Source: Dasyornis broadbenti
Taxonomy: Eukaryota > Chordata > Aves > Passeriformes > Dasyornithidae
Reading direction: 5' to 3'
Assembly (NCBI GenBank): GCA_013397935.1
Contig: VZRN01001308.1
Span: forward strand, 454,612 to 518,611
DNA length: 64,000 nucleotides
The position numbers were made by a program, and so were the translations under genes. Positions 32,258 to 45,898 of this stretch are shown here, piece by piece; positions within the stretch are counted from its first letter, which is position 1, and each line of letters begins with the position of its first letter. The notes below the pieces were generated by a model that was given only the letters and a program-made list of their open reading frames with translations, was not told the DNA's origin and made no database searches.

Positions 32258-35200
32258 CTTCTGTTGTTTTGGTTTCCAGTCTGAGACTTGTGGGATTTCA
32301 GGTTTGAGACCCATTAATGTAGTCCTTGTAGGACCAGCAGTAGGACACAAAGAGCCCTGTGCTGTTCTTCAAGTGCGCAGATCATTCCTGTATTTCCTCT
32401 CAGATGCATCAGCTTTGTTGTCTGCTGCCCACTGATGGTAAGCCACCATATTTTGGGTTTCTTTTTCCCCGCTCATCTCAGGATTTTGCAACACTCTGGG
32501 CAAGTGTTGGTAGCAGCCCTTTGGAAAGCTGCTCTTTCGGACTTTCTCCGCTGTCCTCTGCTGGGAGTGGTTCCTGGGAGGGTGGGGGAACTGCTGTCAG
32601 TGTCAAACACATCCGTGGGCTGCACCAGCTCTAATATGAACTTGTGAGATGTCTGGAGTAGATAGTGCTGGAGCACATTGTGTCGGGGCCAGGCCGCAGC
32701 GGCAGCTTTCCGTAAATACTCCTGACGCCGGCGTACGTGAGGTGTTGCTGGGTGCAGCTCTCATCCCTGTAAATCAGTCCATCCTTTGTATTCAGGGCAG
32801 ATCTGTAGTCCCTAGGAGTGAAAATATCCAAGCCTTCTCCTTTTCCCACCTGTCTCTTAAGTCGTGGATGTTTTGCTTGGGAATCCTGTAGCTGGGGAGC
32901 ACACCAGGAAAAGAGGTTTTTTCAGTTTATGCAGAGTGTATTACATAGAACTTTTTGTGATGGTGGTGATTTACAGAGCAGGTAAAGCCCATTTACCACT
33001 GTATTAGATGAGGTTTTGACTGGTTACACACTGCAGTTATGACAGAACACCAGTTCCTGTTGGAGTGGAAAAGATGATCCCTATTGCTACGTTATATGCC
33101 AGTGATTACCTTAACCTGGCAAAAAGAAGGCATTCAGAAACATCCCTCTGGGAGGAAACTCCAAAGAAATGTCTCCTTAGGTGTCCCTTTTCTGCTTTAT
33201 TTTATCTGCCTTCCTCATCTTCCAGTCTCTCCTCGTCCTAACATTGTTAATGGATTTTAAGCACTGGTTAATGGATTAGGATAGGATTCCTCTTGGCCAT
33301 ACAACTCAGTTTCATCCAACCCATGTCCATGATTACCAAATTAGCTTTGGTTTATTATTAAGTGAAAATATAGGCCCAAACACTCTGAATTGACAAATTA
33401 TTACACCTTTATCTTTCTTTGAAATATGAAAACAAAAACCAACCAGCTTCTCTGGGTAGGATTAAAGTGCCGTCTGCTTTTCAACATGTCTAAAATCTGC
33501 TTCACTTACCAACTAAACTTCTCAGCCTTAAATTTTACCTGCTGCCATTTCTGCCAAGCTAAGCCTTCTGAGGGTTCTGCAAGGACAGATACATCAAATA
33601 TGCAGATGCCTCCATCTCTTTGGAGACAAATGTTCTGGGCTGAGGTACGTGCAGCAGGGAAATGCAGGCAGGGACAAGGCGCCTCAAAGAGTTGCAGACG
33701 CTGGAGAAGTGTTTTCCTTTGATCCTATAAAGAATTTGGCAGGGGAATTTCAGACTCTACTATTTCAAAAATGCATTTAAACTGAACAGCTTGAGATATT
33801 GAAGTTGATGGTGTCTCTGACAGTATTGATAATGTATTGTTCCTTGGGTTTGCTTTACCTTTCCTGTTGTGAATAATGAGTTTTACACATAAAAACATAG
33901 TTCTGAGTTTGGTTTGCCATTTACATTTGAGTTTCCAGTTCAAATCTCTGAAATCCAGAAACTGCAAATCTAAGACACACAAACACTAATACTGACCCCA
34001 TCCAGGGCCAGCCCTAGGGCAGTGTCCCAACAGCCACTTGTAACCACTGTCTTATCTCCAGTAACCGACACTGTATCATGTGTGTTGGTGTAGGGAATGT
34101 CAGGGAGGGAGAAACCTCTACAGCTGAGAAGTGTTTCTGAGTGATGTGAAGTTTTTGTTAAAAGGCATGTGGCCACGTTGATCACAGAATTCTCCTCCTG
34201 ACAGGAAAGTGTGAGCTCATCAGTTTTTCCATGTACCCCTCTACATCTGCTGTGTTTGGAGCTCTTCATGGGAGATCAGTTGATGGCTGTTTCCTCAGCC
34301 CCTGCCCAGATAATTGGGCTTGATTGTTCTTCCACACCTCAGATATCTGCTCTGCCGGTAATCTGAAGCAGTAACAAAAAAATAGAATTAAGCACCTAAG
34401 TGGCCTGGGGAAGAGTTAAAGGGACAATTATGAGATAGCCAAAATGTGTAGAGGTGCAAAGACATGAACTGCAGGATGGATAAAAATGCTAAGGTTTTTC
34501 ACAGACACACAGAAAAAAATAGGTCTCATGTTTCATTTGCCCAGGCTCAGACAAATGAGGGTGCAAAGTCAGGATTTTTTGGTTGCTGCGCAGTCACCAG
34601 GAGCTGCTCATCTCTCTGCAGTATGGCACTCTGATTTCCTCTCCTGGAAATTGCTTTTTAACTGTGTTCTTCTTTCCTTTTTCTGAAAATACAAACCAGT
34701 TTCTTTCTGGTCTGTCATTTACTGCCTCTTTTTTAACAGCACTTTTTTTTCTGATGGATCTTCCTACTTTTTTATGCCTGGAATGAATGTTGTTCTTCAT
34801 TCTGGGCTGAGTTTGGTTGACTCAAGCTGTCATGGAGATGGATAATGATACATTTTTTTGCATCAGCTTTTAATTTTGGAGCCTGGGTGGAGCTCCTCCA
34901 AAAAAAAAAGGGCGCTGCAGTCTTCCCAGCTTCTTAATGGTTGAATACCAACTTCTTGTGGCTGGAGGTTTCGTAGAAGTGTGGGCACGCTTGGGTGGTG
35001 TGGACATGACCAGGGATGTTGACCTGGTGGAGCCAGATCCCTGGACTGACCCCTTTTTTATCCACCTGTGACAAACAGTTCTCATGTTGCAGCAGTTTCC
35101 TGCAGCCAGCCAGCACCTGCAGGAATCCCTCCAGCTCCTGGGCAGAGTCAAGCCTGAATGCAAAAGGGAGAATGCAAAACCAGACCATGGTGCCACTCTT

Positions 35201-36224
35201 TGGGGGGAAGAAAGCCAGAAGCAAGTCAAGGGAACAGGCTGCCTCTGCTCTTCTCTTTGAATTGCTTTCCAAAATGCGTTTTTCCCAAAATAACTTAATT
35301 GTGTATTTTTGGGGGTGGATTGTTCTATATTTGTTGATGAGCATTAAATTGACGTTTTCTGAGAATGGTCCAACATGGCTTGCAGAACTCTTTGCAGAGC
35401 ATCAGTGTCTCATTTAGAGCCCATCACTACGTGTGGCTGTGGTTGTTCTCTGTGCCTTAGTCTGCATTTCTTGACCTTGGATTTCTCCTCCCATGGTGTT
35501 TCAAGACATCCAGTTCAAGAGAGCCTTCTACAGCTCTTTGCATTCAGATTTAGCTTTGAATACTCTGAATAAATTTATATGGCTCAGCAAAGTTGTCTTT
35601 TCTGTCTCTCCCTCCTTCCCAAGCCATTTATGAATATCCCATTTATCCCATGGCAAGATCCTGCACCTCTACTTGTGAAAACCTGACCATCTGCCTCTAC
35701 CCTTAGTGTCCTAAATCCTGATCAGTTCTTAACCTGTAAGAAGGATTCCCCTTATTTTGTCTTTTATTACTTCTTTTTTCTTCCTTTCTTTCTAGATTTT
35801 TATCCTAACGTTTCTCCTACTTGAGATGATTTTTCAGACTAAGTATTGCCTTTTATTTCTGTAACTTGGTTGTTTAATGATATTGCCTTGTTATGGCCCT
35901 GTCTTAAACCTTTTCTTGACAGTGCATGTTTTGCTAACAGGTGCCATGGAAACTTCCCTTTCCCCTTCCACCTGCTGCTTTTAACTTCTTTCTAACAAAC
36001 CTTCTCACTTTTTTTTCCCCAGTTGTATCTGAAAATTATAGTAATCATGTGAATTTGTGTGTTTTTTTCAGTCCTGCAAATAGATTGAAGCCAAGTCTAT
36101 TAAAGTCACTGTTACTGAAAGTTTGTGTGTCAGGTTTGGCTCCTCAGAGCAGGTGCCGTTCCTGTCACAGGATTAAGTCTAGAGCAGGTAGTTTCATTGT
36201 GCATTGCTTTAGGGAATAGTTAAC

Positions 36225-36490
36225 GACCTAAACAAAAAATTGCGTCGCTGCTAATTAAAATCAGAGAGGCTCTCAAGGAGGGCAGGCGTGGGTTATAATC
36301 ATAGATTTACAAGATAAGCTTTCACAAGCCGTGTGCCATAAAAATTCCTTAGCTTCATGCCATGGTTTATCTTTCGGCTTTGCTGGCATTTCATAAATAC
36401 AGAGCAGTAATTCATGGTGTTGGCTTTCCTGGGACAAAGGCCTTCAGTTAAGCGTGACTGCAGCAATCGGCTCTTCTACCCTTTAACTGC
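36225..36490. other. Possible conserved noncoding element
   Basis: Repeat-free, with a TAATTA homeodomain-type core and balanced composition without ORFs. It resembles vertebrate conserved noncoding DNA only in general character; I could not compare it with another genome. Confidence 0.2.
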
Positions 36491-38157
36491 TGGAGCTCAG
36501 GTGTAAGATGGGAGTGGATGGAGGCTGAGGGGAGCGGCTGCTCCTTGCCTGGGGTACTCTCCCCATCATCCTTGTCCTTTCTGCTGCCCACAGTGTTTTC
36601 AAGATTGTCATGGCTCTTTTATGTAATTTTAACACACATAAATGACTTGCTCATAGCAATCAGTTGTACCAGGGAAGGATACGGAGGTGACACATCGAGT
36701 AGCTGAGTGGAAATCAGATTGGAGAGACGGCTCCAGCCCACACCTCGCCGTGGCTCCTGGGGACGTTTATCCCCGTTTTAGCTGCTATTTCCCTACGTGC
36801 TCCTTGGTGTTGGTCGCAGAGCCATAACTCTGTGGCACAGCTCTTCATCATTCCTTGCAGACCTTCCAAGGCCTGCAGTAAAGAGGAGAGGAGCTCTGCA
36901 GGCAGCAGCTCGCTTTCCTGTCCAGCCTGCGGTATGGCCACCCTCAGCATCATCTGAATTAATGCTTAATGAGGATCATTTAATGAGCCCAGACCTGCTG
37001 AGCATCCTCCCCTTCAGCAGTGTCCTCGGGGCCAGCAGCTGGGGTGACTGATGCCTTCTGTCCCTCCAGGTCTCCCCAAAGACTCCAAGGCTTCACCTGC
37101 ACTGAAGGTCCAAAGCTGACCTTCCAGCTGCACCCATTCACTGGATGAGGTAATGTTCCTCCTTGTCTTGGATCTTCCAGATACCTCCTAAGTGCCCAGA
37201 GAGAGGCAGAGAGGGATTAGATACCCCGTGGCCTTTCTAGGATCTCCATGTCCATCCCAGGCACGGTGGAGCCTTGGCTCTGCACCTGCGCTCTCCTGGC
37301 TTTCATCATTGAGCTGTACAGCTCCTCTCACGCCATGCAGCTGATGGTGTTGTGATCAAGAAGTGGCTTCTGCTCTGTCTCTGGAAGATTTACATGTAGT
37401 TTTCAGCTATCACAGAGGAAACAGATTTTCCCTGTCGCTGAAGCAGAATGAGTATTGGACACTGCACTTATCCCTGAGGGATTTTAATGCTTTGAAGTTA
37501 AAGATTATTAATGTTCTCAGCAGCAATTATATAATTTAAAAAGGAGACCCTGTTCAAACCTTTGGACCTTTATAGTGCCTGCTTCTGTAAAGCTATCGAG
37601 AAGTGATCTCTTTGATATATATGGGTCTGAGATCATTGCCTGCCTGCTCTTCTGTCAGGCTAGTTTGCCTTTGGCTCTGAAGGGCTTGGCCAAAATCCTA
37701 ACAGTGGTGGCCACATGTTTCAGGCATCAGCAGTTGAAAGAGCAGCTCCCCAGAGCAGCATGTGGTGGTCTGCAGGTTGCTCAGTGACCTTCTGGCTTGT
37801 GAGAGCTCATCTGAGAGATGCAGAACTCTGCCCTGACTCCAGTTCAGGTCTTGGGGTTCACAGAGGCTGCTCTGGACTCTATAGGGATCAGTTGCCTTGC
37901 ATTTAATTGCAAGTGTTCATCATGGTCTGTATAGGGTGTCTAATAGACATCTGACCTTGGGGTTCTCTGGGGAGGTCTGGGAATGTTGGGCTGGAGGGTG
38001 GCAACAGCCATTGCTCTGGTTTTATATTGCAAAGTGCTCTAAGGGAAATTGCTCTTGGCTCAACCAGGGCCAAGTAAGGTGCAAATTAAGTATTTACTTG
38101 CCACGTAGCGGCAAGTCTATACTATAAATTACTATAAAAAAAACTACAACGGTAAAG

Positions 38158-38250
38158 AACAGAATAGAATGAAATAAAATAGGGTAGAAAATAAAATATT
38201 TCAAGTTGGAAAGATTTTCAACAATTTTCTAGTCCAACTGCAAATGATAA
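38158..38250 (-). mobile_element. Old CR1-like fragment with (ATAGA)-rich end, antisense
   Basis: AGAATAGAATGAAATAAAAT precedes TTTCAAGTTGGAAAGATTTT and TTTTCTAGTCCAACTGC, the reversed end of a CR1 copy with a decayed satellite-like tail. It is diverged, so the call is less sure than the others. Confidence 0.65.
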
Positions 38251-41200
38251 TAATTCACAAACCTTTGCAAAAAGGCAGTTGTGCAGGAATGAAAATAAGC
38301 AAGTAAATGCTTATTTAGAGCTTAAATCAGTCATAAACCCCTCTTCTGGTATGTAGGATTCAGCTAATAAGATGGCAGATGCCTCTCAACAGCCGTGCCT
38401 GACAGAGCAGCAGTGAGAGTGAGATTGATTTGTTCTCCTGTTGCTGATTCTCAGTTGAACTAGACATGGTGCTAAAACAGAGAATAACTGGTTTGTGGTA
38501 ACTGTGTAAACTGGGAATATCCTGCTTCTTGTTACTTTTCCATGGATTTTAAATGAAGGGGGAAACCAGCAGCAGGGCTAGGTGTGTTATCTCCTGCAGA
38601 GCCAGGGCCGGAGGAGGAAGCTGGCACACCATGCATGCAGCACTGCTCACACCCCATGGCAGCACCATCCCTCTGGGGAAGGTCGTTAGCCTGGTGTGTT
38701 GGTTGCCAGTGGCTTGTGCCACAGCCTGCCTGGCAGCCCCTCTTTGAAGCCCAGCCCCAGCAGGGTGTAACAGTGAGGCAGAGGACTGAAGAATGATCAC
38801 ATTTCTCTGTATGTATGAGAAAAGGTATGAGGGTGGAGGTTAAGGACCTGAATGATTGCCCAGATTGGGTGGAAGCCTGGAGCAGGAGCTCAAGTACACT
38901 GTCAGCATCAGGAGATGCGCATTAGGGATGCTTCAGTCACCGGGAAAATGCCTGACAGAAGCTGCATCTTATTTGATGGGGATAAGGCAACCCTGGAGCA
39001 CAAAGCTGCAGGAGAACGGGGTTTTTCCACTGCTCACGAAAGCAAGTCATTAAACATTGTGGCCTTTCACAAGAGTGCTTGTGTTGCCATCTAATAAAAT
39101 ACTCCCTGACAGTTTCTAGTCACCATTTCATATTTTCTATTTTGATTTCAGCTGTGTGGCATTTGCTGGTTTTAAACCATCCAGTACGCACATTTCCAGC
39201 ATGATCCTCTTCCTGCATGGACATCAGTGTAATTAATTTAGGAGCACTTGGATTTAAGCAGGTGTTGGTTTTTAATTCTCTAACTGCTGGGGGTTTTTTT
39301 GTCAAAGCAGAACCTGATACAGGATTCCCTGTGTTGGATGTAGGGCTTTTAGGGCTACAAAGCTGCCCCCAATAAAACACCCAAGCTCGGGGTATCTCTG
39401 AGCATCGCTAGTGTGAGATTTTCACGCACAAAGCTGAAACCAAAGGCCCTCTACATCAGACACTTCTTTTTCTGTTTATTTATTAAAAGGTTGCATGTCC
39501 TATTTTCTAGTCAGACTTGCTGACAGGCAGTATATACCAGCTAACATTTGATATTATCGCACGCTGTTCCTATGCCGACCCATAACCATTCAGGATGATG
39601 TCTTTCCAAGTCAAACCCAGTGCCGTTTTGACCTAGAGTACAACTGCCTGTTTGTTTAGCTACCTGGTTTTTTTCTAAATAGGTTATACTCAGTGATTCT
39701 TAAAATCAGTCATGTGGATGTTCACATCAGGTTTCAGTCGAACCAACTAGGTCAAATCTCTGCTCGTAGCTGAGAAGCTCTAATTCTTGTTGGTCAGCCC
39801 AGCCTCCCTCTTTTGGGTGTGAGCCTCTTCATATGTCTCTTTTCATGCTTTCTCTTGCGTTGTTTGCTGCTCATCCCCTTGGTTTTACTGCAAGTAAGCA
39901 GTCATATCCCCTCTTTTTCTACCCAGTTTTCCCTCTTTTTTTTCTGCTAATAGAAAAGGCTTGCTTGTCCTCATTTTACTGATTTTTGATCCGGATTTGA
40001 AGCTGGGAGTTCTCTTCCATGGGAACTCAGCTCTTCTTTGGAAAGCCTGAGTAGGGCATGCGGTTGGAGAGATGATGGTGACACTGCCACTTATTTTCAT
40101 AGTTTTTATCTACTACAATGCAGTAATTAGATCAGTGAGCAGGGACCCATTTCCCTTGGCACCAAACAGAGGAAGGGATGCAATCCATGTTTTTCAATTG
40201 CATAGAAGGGCTGCAACTCCTGAAGGATTTACTCCAACCACAAATGCCAAGCTCCTGTGGATGTGAGCACTGGCAGAGTTTGGTGGCAGTTGAGCAGATG
40301 GATGTGGCCAGTGTGCTCAAGGCAGGGATGTGAAATTAGACAAAAACCAATAAATCAGGAGAAAACCAATGCTCTCTCTTGAACTTTTCCACACAAGTCA
40401 ACAAGACTTGATTTACCAGCTGTGCATGTAGATTTTGTGTAATATCGTTATTGCTTGATTTTATAGCAGAGACATTAACAGTACTGGCATTTACCTTGTG
40501 ATGGTTATTGCTCCCAAGTTAGCACCTCATGTGAAAAAGGGCCTGTTGACATCTCTTGGGATACTGGCTTCAAGCCTGGGTCTTGCCTGTAGAATTTAGT
40601 GGCGCTGATGAACCTACTTAAGTCAAATTAGAGCAAGTCCCTCCCACAGACCCTGACTTTACCTGGGAATTCCCACATAAGTAGGCTGTACCAATTTACT
40701 GCCATAGAATTTTAAACCAGTGCTATGTCATTGCATTGCTTTCATCTTCCCTGAAGCTGCTGACATCTTTTCCCTGGTGCTGTTGTGGCATCAAAAGTCT
40801 GGCTTAGGACAAATCATGTTTTTTCTGAAATTAAATATTAACCAGCAAACAGTCTAACATTTGTTTTGGCTGTAAGTAGGACTTTGTTTTTAAAGCCTTT
40901 CTAATTTTTGTAATTTTAATGAAAAAAGTATCATTTTTACAATAGGGAAAAATTCAGGCATAAAAAATCTGAGGTGCTTGTGACATCTTACAATGCTGAG
41001 CTTGGTTTTGTGGTGAATGGCTTTGACTCTTGGTTTTCCTTGTGCTGTTCGTGTTTCTGATCATTTTGGGCAGCCCTTCCCTCCCAGTACTTATCAATCT
41101 CTTCCCAGGGCATTGCATCAGCCCTAAATAGAAAGGCTGGTTTCATATCCATGTCTGTTTCTGAGTGGAACAAGAGAAATTCTGGGCCTTTTTAATCAGG

Positions 41201-41504
41201 AGAAGTATCAGATGGAGAGGCAGAGCTGGGTATGGATTAATGTCTCAGGGTGATTTTTAGCTCTGGGCTCTGTGGCAGCAACCTTGCAGCTTTGCCTCCT
41301 CTCTTTCATGGAGCTGAGGGTTAATTTTTGTGAGTGCTTGCTTAGCTTGGTGCTGGAAAATGGAGGAAGTTTTAGAAAGCAAAACGAAAGACACCATTTT
41401 TCTGTTTAAAAATAATGAAAAAAGAAAGGAAACAGCATCTTCCCAGGTGCCCACCCTCGCAGTGACTGTGGGCAGGTGAGTAGAGCTGCCTGCTTGCCCT
41501 TCTC

Positions 41505-41800
41505 ATAATACAAAGCATTCACAGACAGAATTTCATAAATTAAAACCTCGACAGTATAATTGTTAATACGCTCAGTCAAACACACTTGATATTCTTTAGT
41601 TGTACAAAATTATTACTCTGTTGGTAACGGAGAGCGCTGCTGAGTTTGGACCCTGGGGACATCTTTGACTCCATATCGCCTAATATTTCTAATTCAGCAA
41701 TTAGGGTGGTGCATAATCAATACATCCTCCATCAAATGGGAAATCCTGCCTTATTAAGGCATTTCAAATTGTTAATAAACACTCTAGTGGAACTGGGGGG
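41505..41800. other. Possible conserved noncoding element, AT-rich
   Basis: AT-rich, free of recognised repeats, with several ATTA cores (such as TTCAGCAATTAGG and ATTTCATAAATTAAAA). It differs in character from the flanks. This is an impression from composition only. Confidence 0.2.
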
Positions 41801-42587
41801 AGTTCCTTTGGATCTGGTTAGCAGCCCAGTGCTAGTTAACGATCGCTGATAAAGTCTGTAAAAAAAAAAATGGGCTGAGCTGCAGTTTGGGCTTTTGTAA
41901 CAGCAAAAAAAGAAAAGGATTCATAGATGGGTACAAGTCATACAAATATTGGAGCATTCTCGCAGAAGATGCAGTGAGCGTGGGCCTGTGTTTGATTCCA
42001 TATGACTATTCTCATGTTCTTTCCTGAGGCATCTCTCCTGGATTGAGTTACTGTATTTGACAGACCAGATGATTTCTTCTGGTCTTAAAATTTCACGGGT
42101 ATGTTCAACTGGTGCAAGTGAGAGACAGCCCAGCCTGTATCACAGGGAGGCTGAGGCATCCTGGATAATTATGAAATAAATAAATGCAGTGTTGGGAGAA
42201 GTGCATAGAGTGAAACTGCTGCTGGGAATGGGATGGAGGTGGTGCCCGTCATTATTTAGCACTTGAAAAAGTGCAGGGAGCTGGGAGGAAGCTCAAGCCT
42301 AGGCTGGGAAAGCATCTCTGGAGCAGCACTGACCTGCCAGGCAGTGAGCATCCAACCACGCTCCTCTCTCTTCTGTGCCAGGAATGATGCTCAGGGCAAA
42401 ATAACAGCACCTGCTGTATTGTTCCTCATGGGCTTTTGCATTTCCAAGAGAGCCATACTCTGTTTTGGGTAGGAAATGTAGTGAACTTGTCTGACAGCTC
42501 CTTGATGGAGTCAGAATTCCTATTTGGTGGCAAATATCTTTTCGTATCAAATGGGAAAAACCAGCTGAATTTTGAAATTTGCAGTGG

Positions 42588-42770
42588 AATAGAATCACAG
42601 AATCACAGAATGGTTTGGGATGGGAGGGAGCTTACAGACCGCTTCATTCCACCCCCTGCCGTGGGGAGGGACACCTTCCAGGTTGCTCCAAACCCCATCC
42701 AACCTGGCCTTGAACACTTCCAGGGATGGGGTAGCCATAGTTTCTCTGGGCAGAATAACCATTCTGCTGT
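42588..42770 (-). mobile_element. CR1 LINE 3' fragment, antisense
   Basis: Starts with the tail AGAATCACAGAATCACAGAA, then TGGTTTGGGATGGGAGGGAG, GGGACACCTTCCAGGTTGCT and CATCCAACCTGGCCTTGAAC. Confidence 0.94.
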
Positions 42771-44638
42771 TCCAAACAACAATTATTTATTTGTCCAAAT
42801 ATACAAGAGTTTTTTTCAAATAATGTTATTTCGGGGTTGTTTAATACACCATTAGGATAGTGTGTGTCCAATACATAAATACTGGGGTTTTTATAGGAAT
42901 TAAATTTAAGGTGAGAAGATGCATTTTGCCTTCTGACGGTACTTCCTCCTGGTGTCTGGGGCTGAGCTCTCGAATCTCCACCAGCTACAGATGCCTTGTG
43001 TTGGCAGCAGCTCTGCAGCCCTCAACATCACTAGGCAAACCCAAATCTGGACTCAAAGGTGTCAGAACTAACAATGGAGGAGCAGCACATGTCAACGACG
43101 TCCATGGCAGGTGCCTACTGCAGGGCCAGGAGCAGTTTTCTCTTCAGTCTAGAGCAGATCATTCCCTCTCTTAGTGCTTTGCTTTATTATTATTGTGTGA
43201 TTCTTCCTTCAGAGAAGTGGATTTCAACCTGCAGCCGGAAAGTATTCCCAAAGTGCTATTTTACTATTTATTTTCATCCAACTTCCTATTACTGTGGCAA
43301 CATGCACTTTGAATTTCATTAGTTTTATGCATTTAAGTTCCCTTTTTAAACCTTTATAAGGTCAGACCCTGCTTGGTAAATCAACAATGTATTAAATTTG
43401 AGGATCTGAGTAATACTTCTACTTTAACAGCTGTAGATCACAGGTAGTGAAGGGCATTAGGGTTTCTGCTTTTTCGAGAAATATTTGTGGGCATTACTGA
43501 TAAGCACATGGACCAAATTATTCTGTAATTAGATAAGTATCTTCCATTACAGATTTGTTCTCGTGCACTTGTGGACTGTCAGCAGCACATTACAGGGTGC
43601 CTGCCCTGAAACCACGAGAGGAGAGTGTGCAGGTTGTTATGCTGTTCTCTGCAGCACAACAGCTCAAAGCTCATGCAGCTGGAGCTGCTCCAGAGCTCCT
43701 TGGGATGGCCAGGAGCATCTCTCAGCATGGTGGTGTGCAGGCTATGGGACTGCTGCTGGGGTGCAGTGCCCATCTCAGGGTTGTTCCTTCTAGGTAGCTC
43801 TGATTTCACAGAGAGGTTTCACCATCCTGTCCTGGTAACCAGATTCATCCCAGCTGTTTTTTTTCCCCGGCCAAGACATCACCCAGAAGAGGGTTCAGCT
43901 GGGGGCAACCAGCCCATAAAAGTCCCTGTTGCCTATATTTTCCACTTTAGTACCGATTACTAAAGCAGAGCCGATGCCTTCTCTCTTGATTTCCCACTGC
44001 TGTGGCCGCTGGCAAACAAGCCCTTAGTTGCTTTCGCCTGTGACTTGCATGGTTCTGCCTAACACCTGAGAAAGTACAGGTAGTTCTCCTGCCTCCATTG
44101 GGCTTCTGGAAGGGTTTTCTTTTAATAACTAGGGCTCTTTGCAGGCTTCTGGTTTCACAGCCACTTGTGAAAGTAGGCTGTGAGAAGCTGGTTTAGCATG
44201 TGTTGGCTGTGTCCCTGCAGAAAGGGCCCCGCAGGCTGCAAAGCAGAGTCACGGCTGCCTCTTCCAGTGAGTTTGTGCTGGAGAAGTGCTGGGAGCCGTG
44301 GCTGGTAGGAGGCTGAGCTTCCCAAACTTCTCACGCACATTTTTATGTGCAACTTTCTGACTAAAGTTCAACTCAGAATACACCGAATAATTCAATTACA
44401 TCTCTGCTGCTGGGTTATATAAGAGAAAGCTGAAATCGTGCCTCATTTCGTAAGGTAAAGTGTATCCTTCTGCTGATCTGAGCAATTCCCCTGGTTTACG
44501 GTGGGGTTTTGCTATGCCTTCTTGGCTGAGCTGGGATTTTTGAGGGGGAAGAGGTGCTGTAGCAGTTGTCTGCATTGACTGGCCTCATATGAATGTTCAA
44601 AACCTGGGCTTATTGTGTGTGTTTTGATGGTGTTTCAG

Positions 44639-45038
44639 CACGCTGAGGAGACCGGAGCAGCTGGACCAGGCTGCGGGCCAGCGGTCACCATCCCCCTCCC
44701 ATGTACAGACTGCACCCAGCTCCCAGAGCCCCCGGGAGATGAGGGGCCGGGGCCAGCCCGGACCAGCAGCGGAGGGGCCGCGGAGGACGCTGCAGGTGGA
44801 CGCCAGGAGCCAGGGCTCAGGGAGGTCTCCCTCGGTGTCGCCGGACCGGGGCAGCACCCCTACCTCTCCCTATTCGGTCCCGCAGATCGCCCCCCTCCCC
44901 AGCAGCACCCTCTGCCCCATCTGCAAGACGACAGAGCTCACCTCCTCCCCCGGCCAGCCCAACTTCAACGCCTGCACCCAGTGTGACAGCAAGGTCTGCA
45001 ACCAGTGTGGCTTCAACCCCAACCCGCACCTCACCCAG
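44639..45038 (+). CDS. BSN: Bassoon (BSN) exon with first zinc finger, partial gene
   Basis: Bassoon is a giant scaffold (about 3,900 residues in mammals) of the presynaptic active zone. It organises synaptic vesicles and release sites. This 400-nt exon encodes one completed codon plus 133 residues. Landmarks are PRRTLQVD, SGRSPSVSPDRGSTPTSPYS and VPQIAPLPSSTLCPICK, almost identical to mammalian bassoon. The zinc finger begins at 44913 with CPIC, then CTQC and CNQCGFNPNPHLTQ: six of eight cysteines. The last pair is in the next exon, which is outside the window. The acceptor is TGTTTCAG and the donor GTAATG. The first 40 residues are diverged but keep the SPRE motif. Piccolo has a related finger, but the flanking motifs are those of bassoon. 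Confidence 0.95.
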
Positions 45039-45898
45039 GTAATGCTTCCTCTTCCTTGTGCAGCCCTCCTGGCTGCTTTGAGTGGCTTCTTGCTTTCTCC
45101 AAGCACAGAAGTTGCACGTTTGCTTTTAGCAGCTGCAAAGCATTGACCAAGGGCAAGGGTTCTGCTGGTTGACAGGGAATAATTGTGATAATGTAAGCTT
45201 TGATGAGATGGGGAGATAAGTTAATTGAAGGGTATTGGTAGACTCTCAGGGCTCAGTCTCTGTTGTTGAGATGCCAAAATGCGTAACTGAAGTCTCCATT
45301 CTCAAAGTTGTCCTGGAGTCAAAGGACTTGACAGCAAGGAGGAGAGCAGAGGGGCTGCCGTCCCCCCAGGGTGTGAAGTGTCTCCCTGACTCATGGCAGG
45401 TTCTGGTGGGTTCCAGGCAGCGTCACGCTGGGCAGCGGGAGGGAAGTGCCAGGAGTCGTGCACGACACGCTGTGGCGCTGGCGGATGAGCGTCTTGTGGG
45501 ATGTATGAAATGGATGCTCAGGGTTCCGGGGGTGGATCCAGCAGCGGTGCTGGAGGTGGGTGCTGGGGCTGGCTGAGGTGAGGGCTGCCTGTGCCAGCCT
45601 CTCAGGTCACAGATCTCCACACGGGGTGGGAAGTGATTGGATGGTTTCTGCAGCTGTTAAGAGCCAAACCACAGGGATTTCTAATCTTAGGCTTAGAACA
45701 GAAACTTAAAGCCACACTTTGGAAAGAGATTGTGCTGCTCCAGTGTGTGATAAGACAGGATTTAGGCATTGGATACCCAGGATTTATTGCCAGTAGCCAT
45801 TTCTGGTAAGTATGCAATGCTTGTTCCTGACACAGTGGTGTCCAAACATCATTGTTTGAGGAACTCCTGCCTTCCCGTCTGTTTTCCTGATGGAAGGA

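Larger units (their letters stand above)
23481..44638 (+). other. BSN: BSN intron upstream of the zinc-finger exon
   Basis: About 21 kb with no exon I can recognise on either strand. It contains an A-tract at about 24008-24022, T-tracts near 31290, 31344 and 31808-31826, and the CR1 fragments listed separately. The rest is unique-looking, moderately AT-rich DNA. That it is an intron follows from the inferred position of exon 1. Confidence 0.6.

Noticed and set aside
41990..42100. GATGATTTCTTCTGGTCTT, a possible ancient repeat end
   Set aside because: Similar to several old repeat families in a few bases only; no consistent longer match by eye.
44597..45106. Open frames on the - strand opposite the BSN exon
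   Set aside because: They are shadows of the conserved + strand exon and its GC-rich codons.
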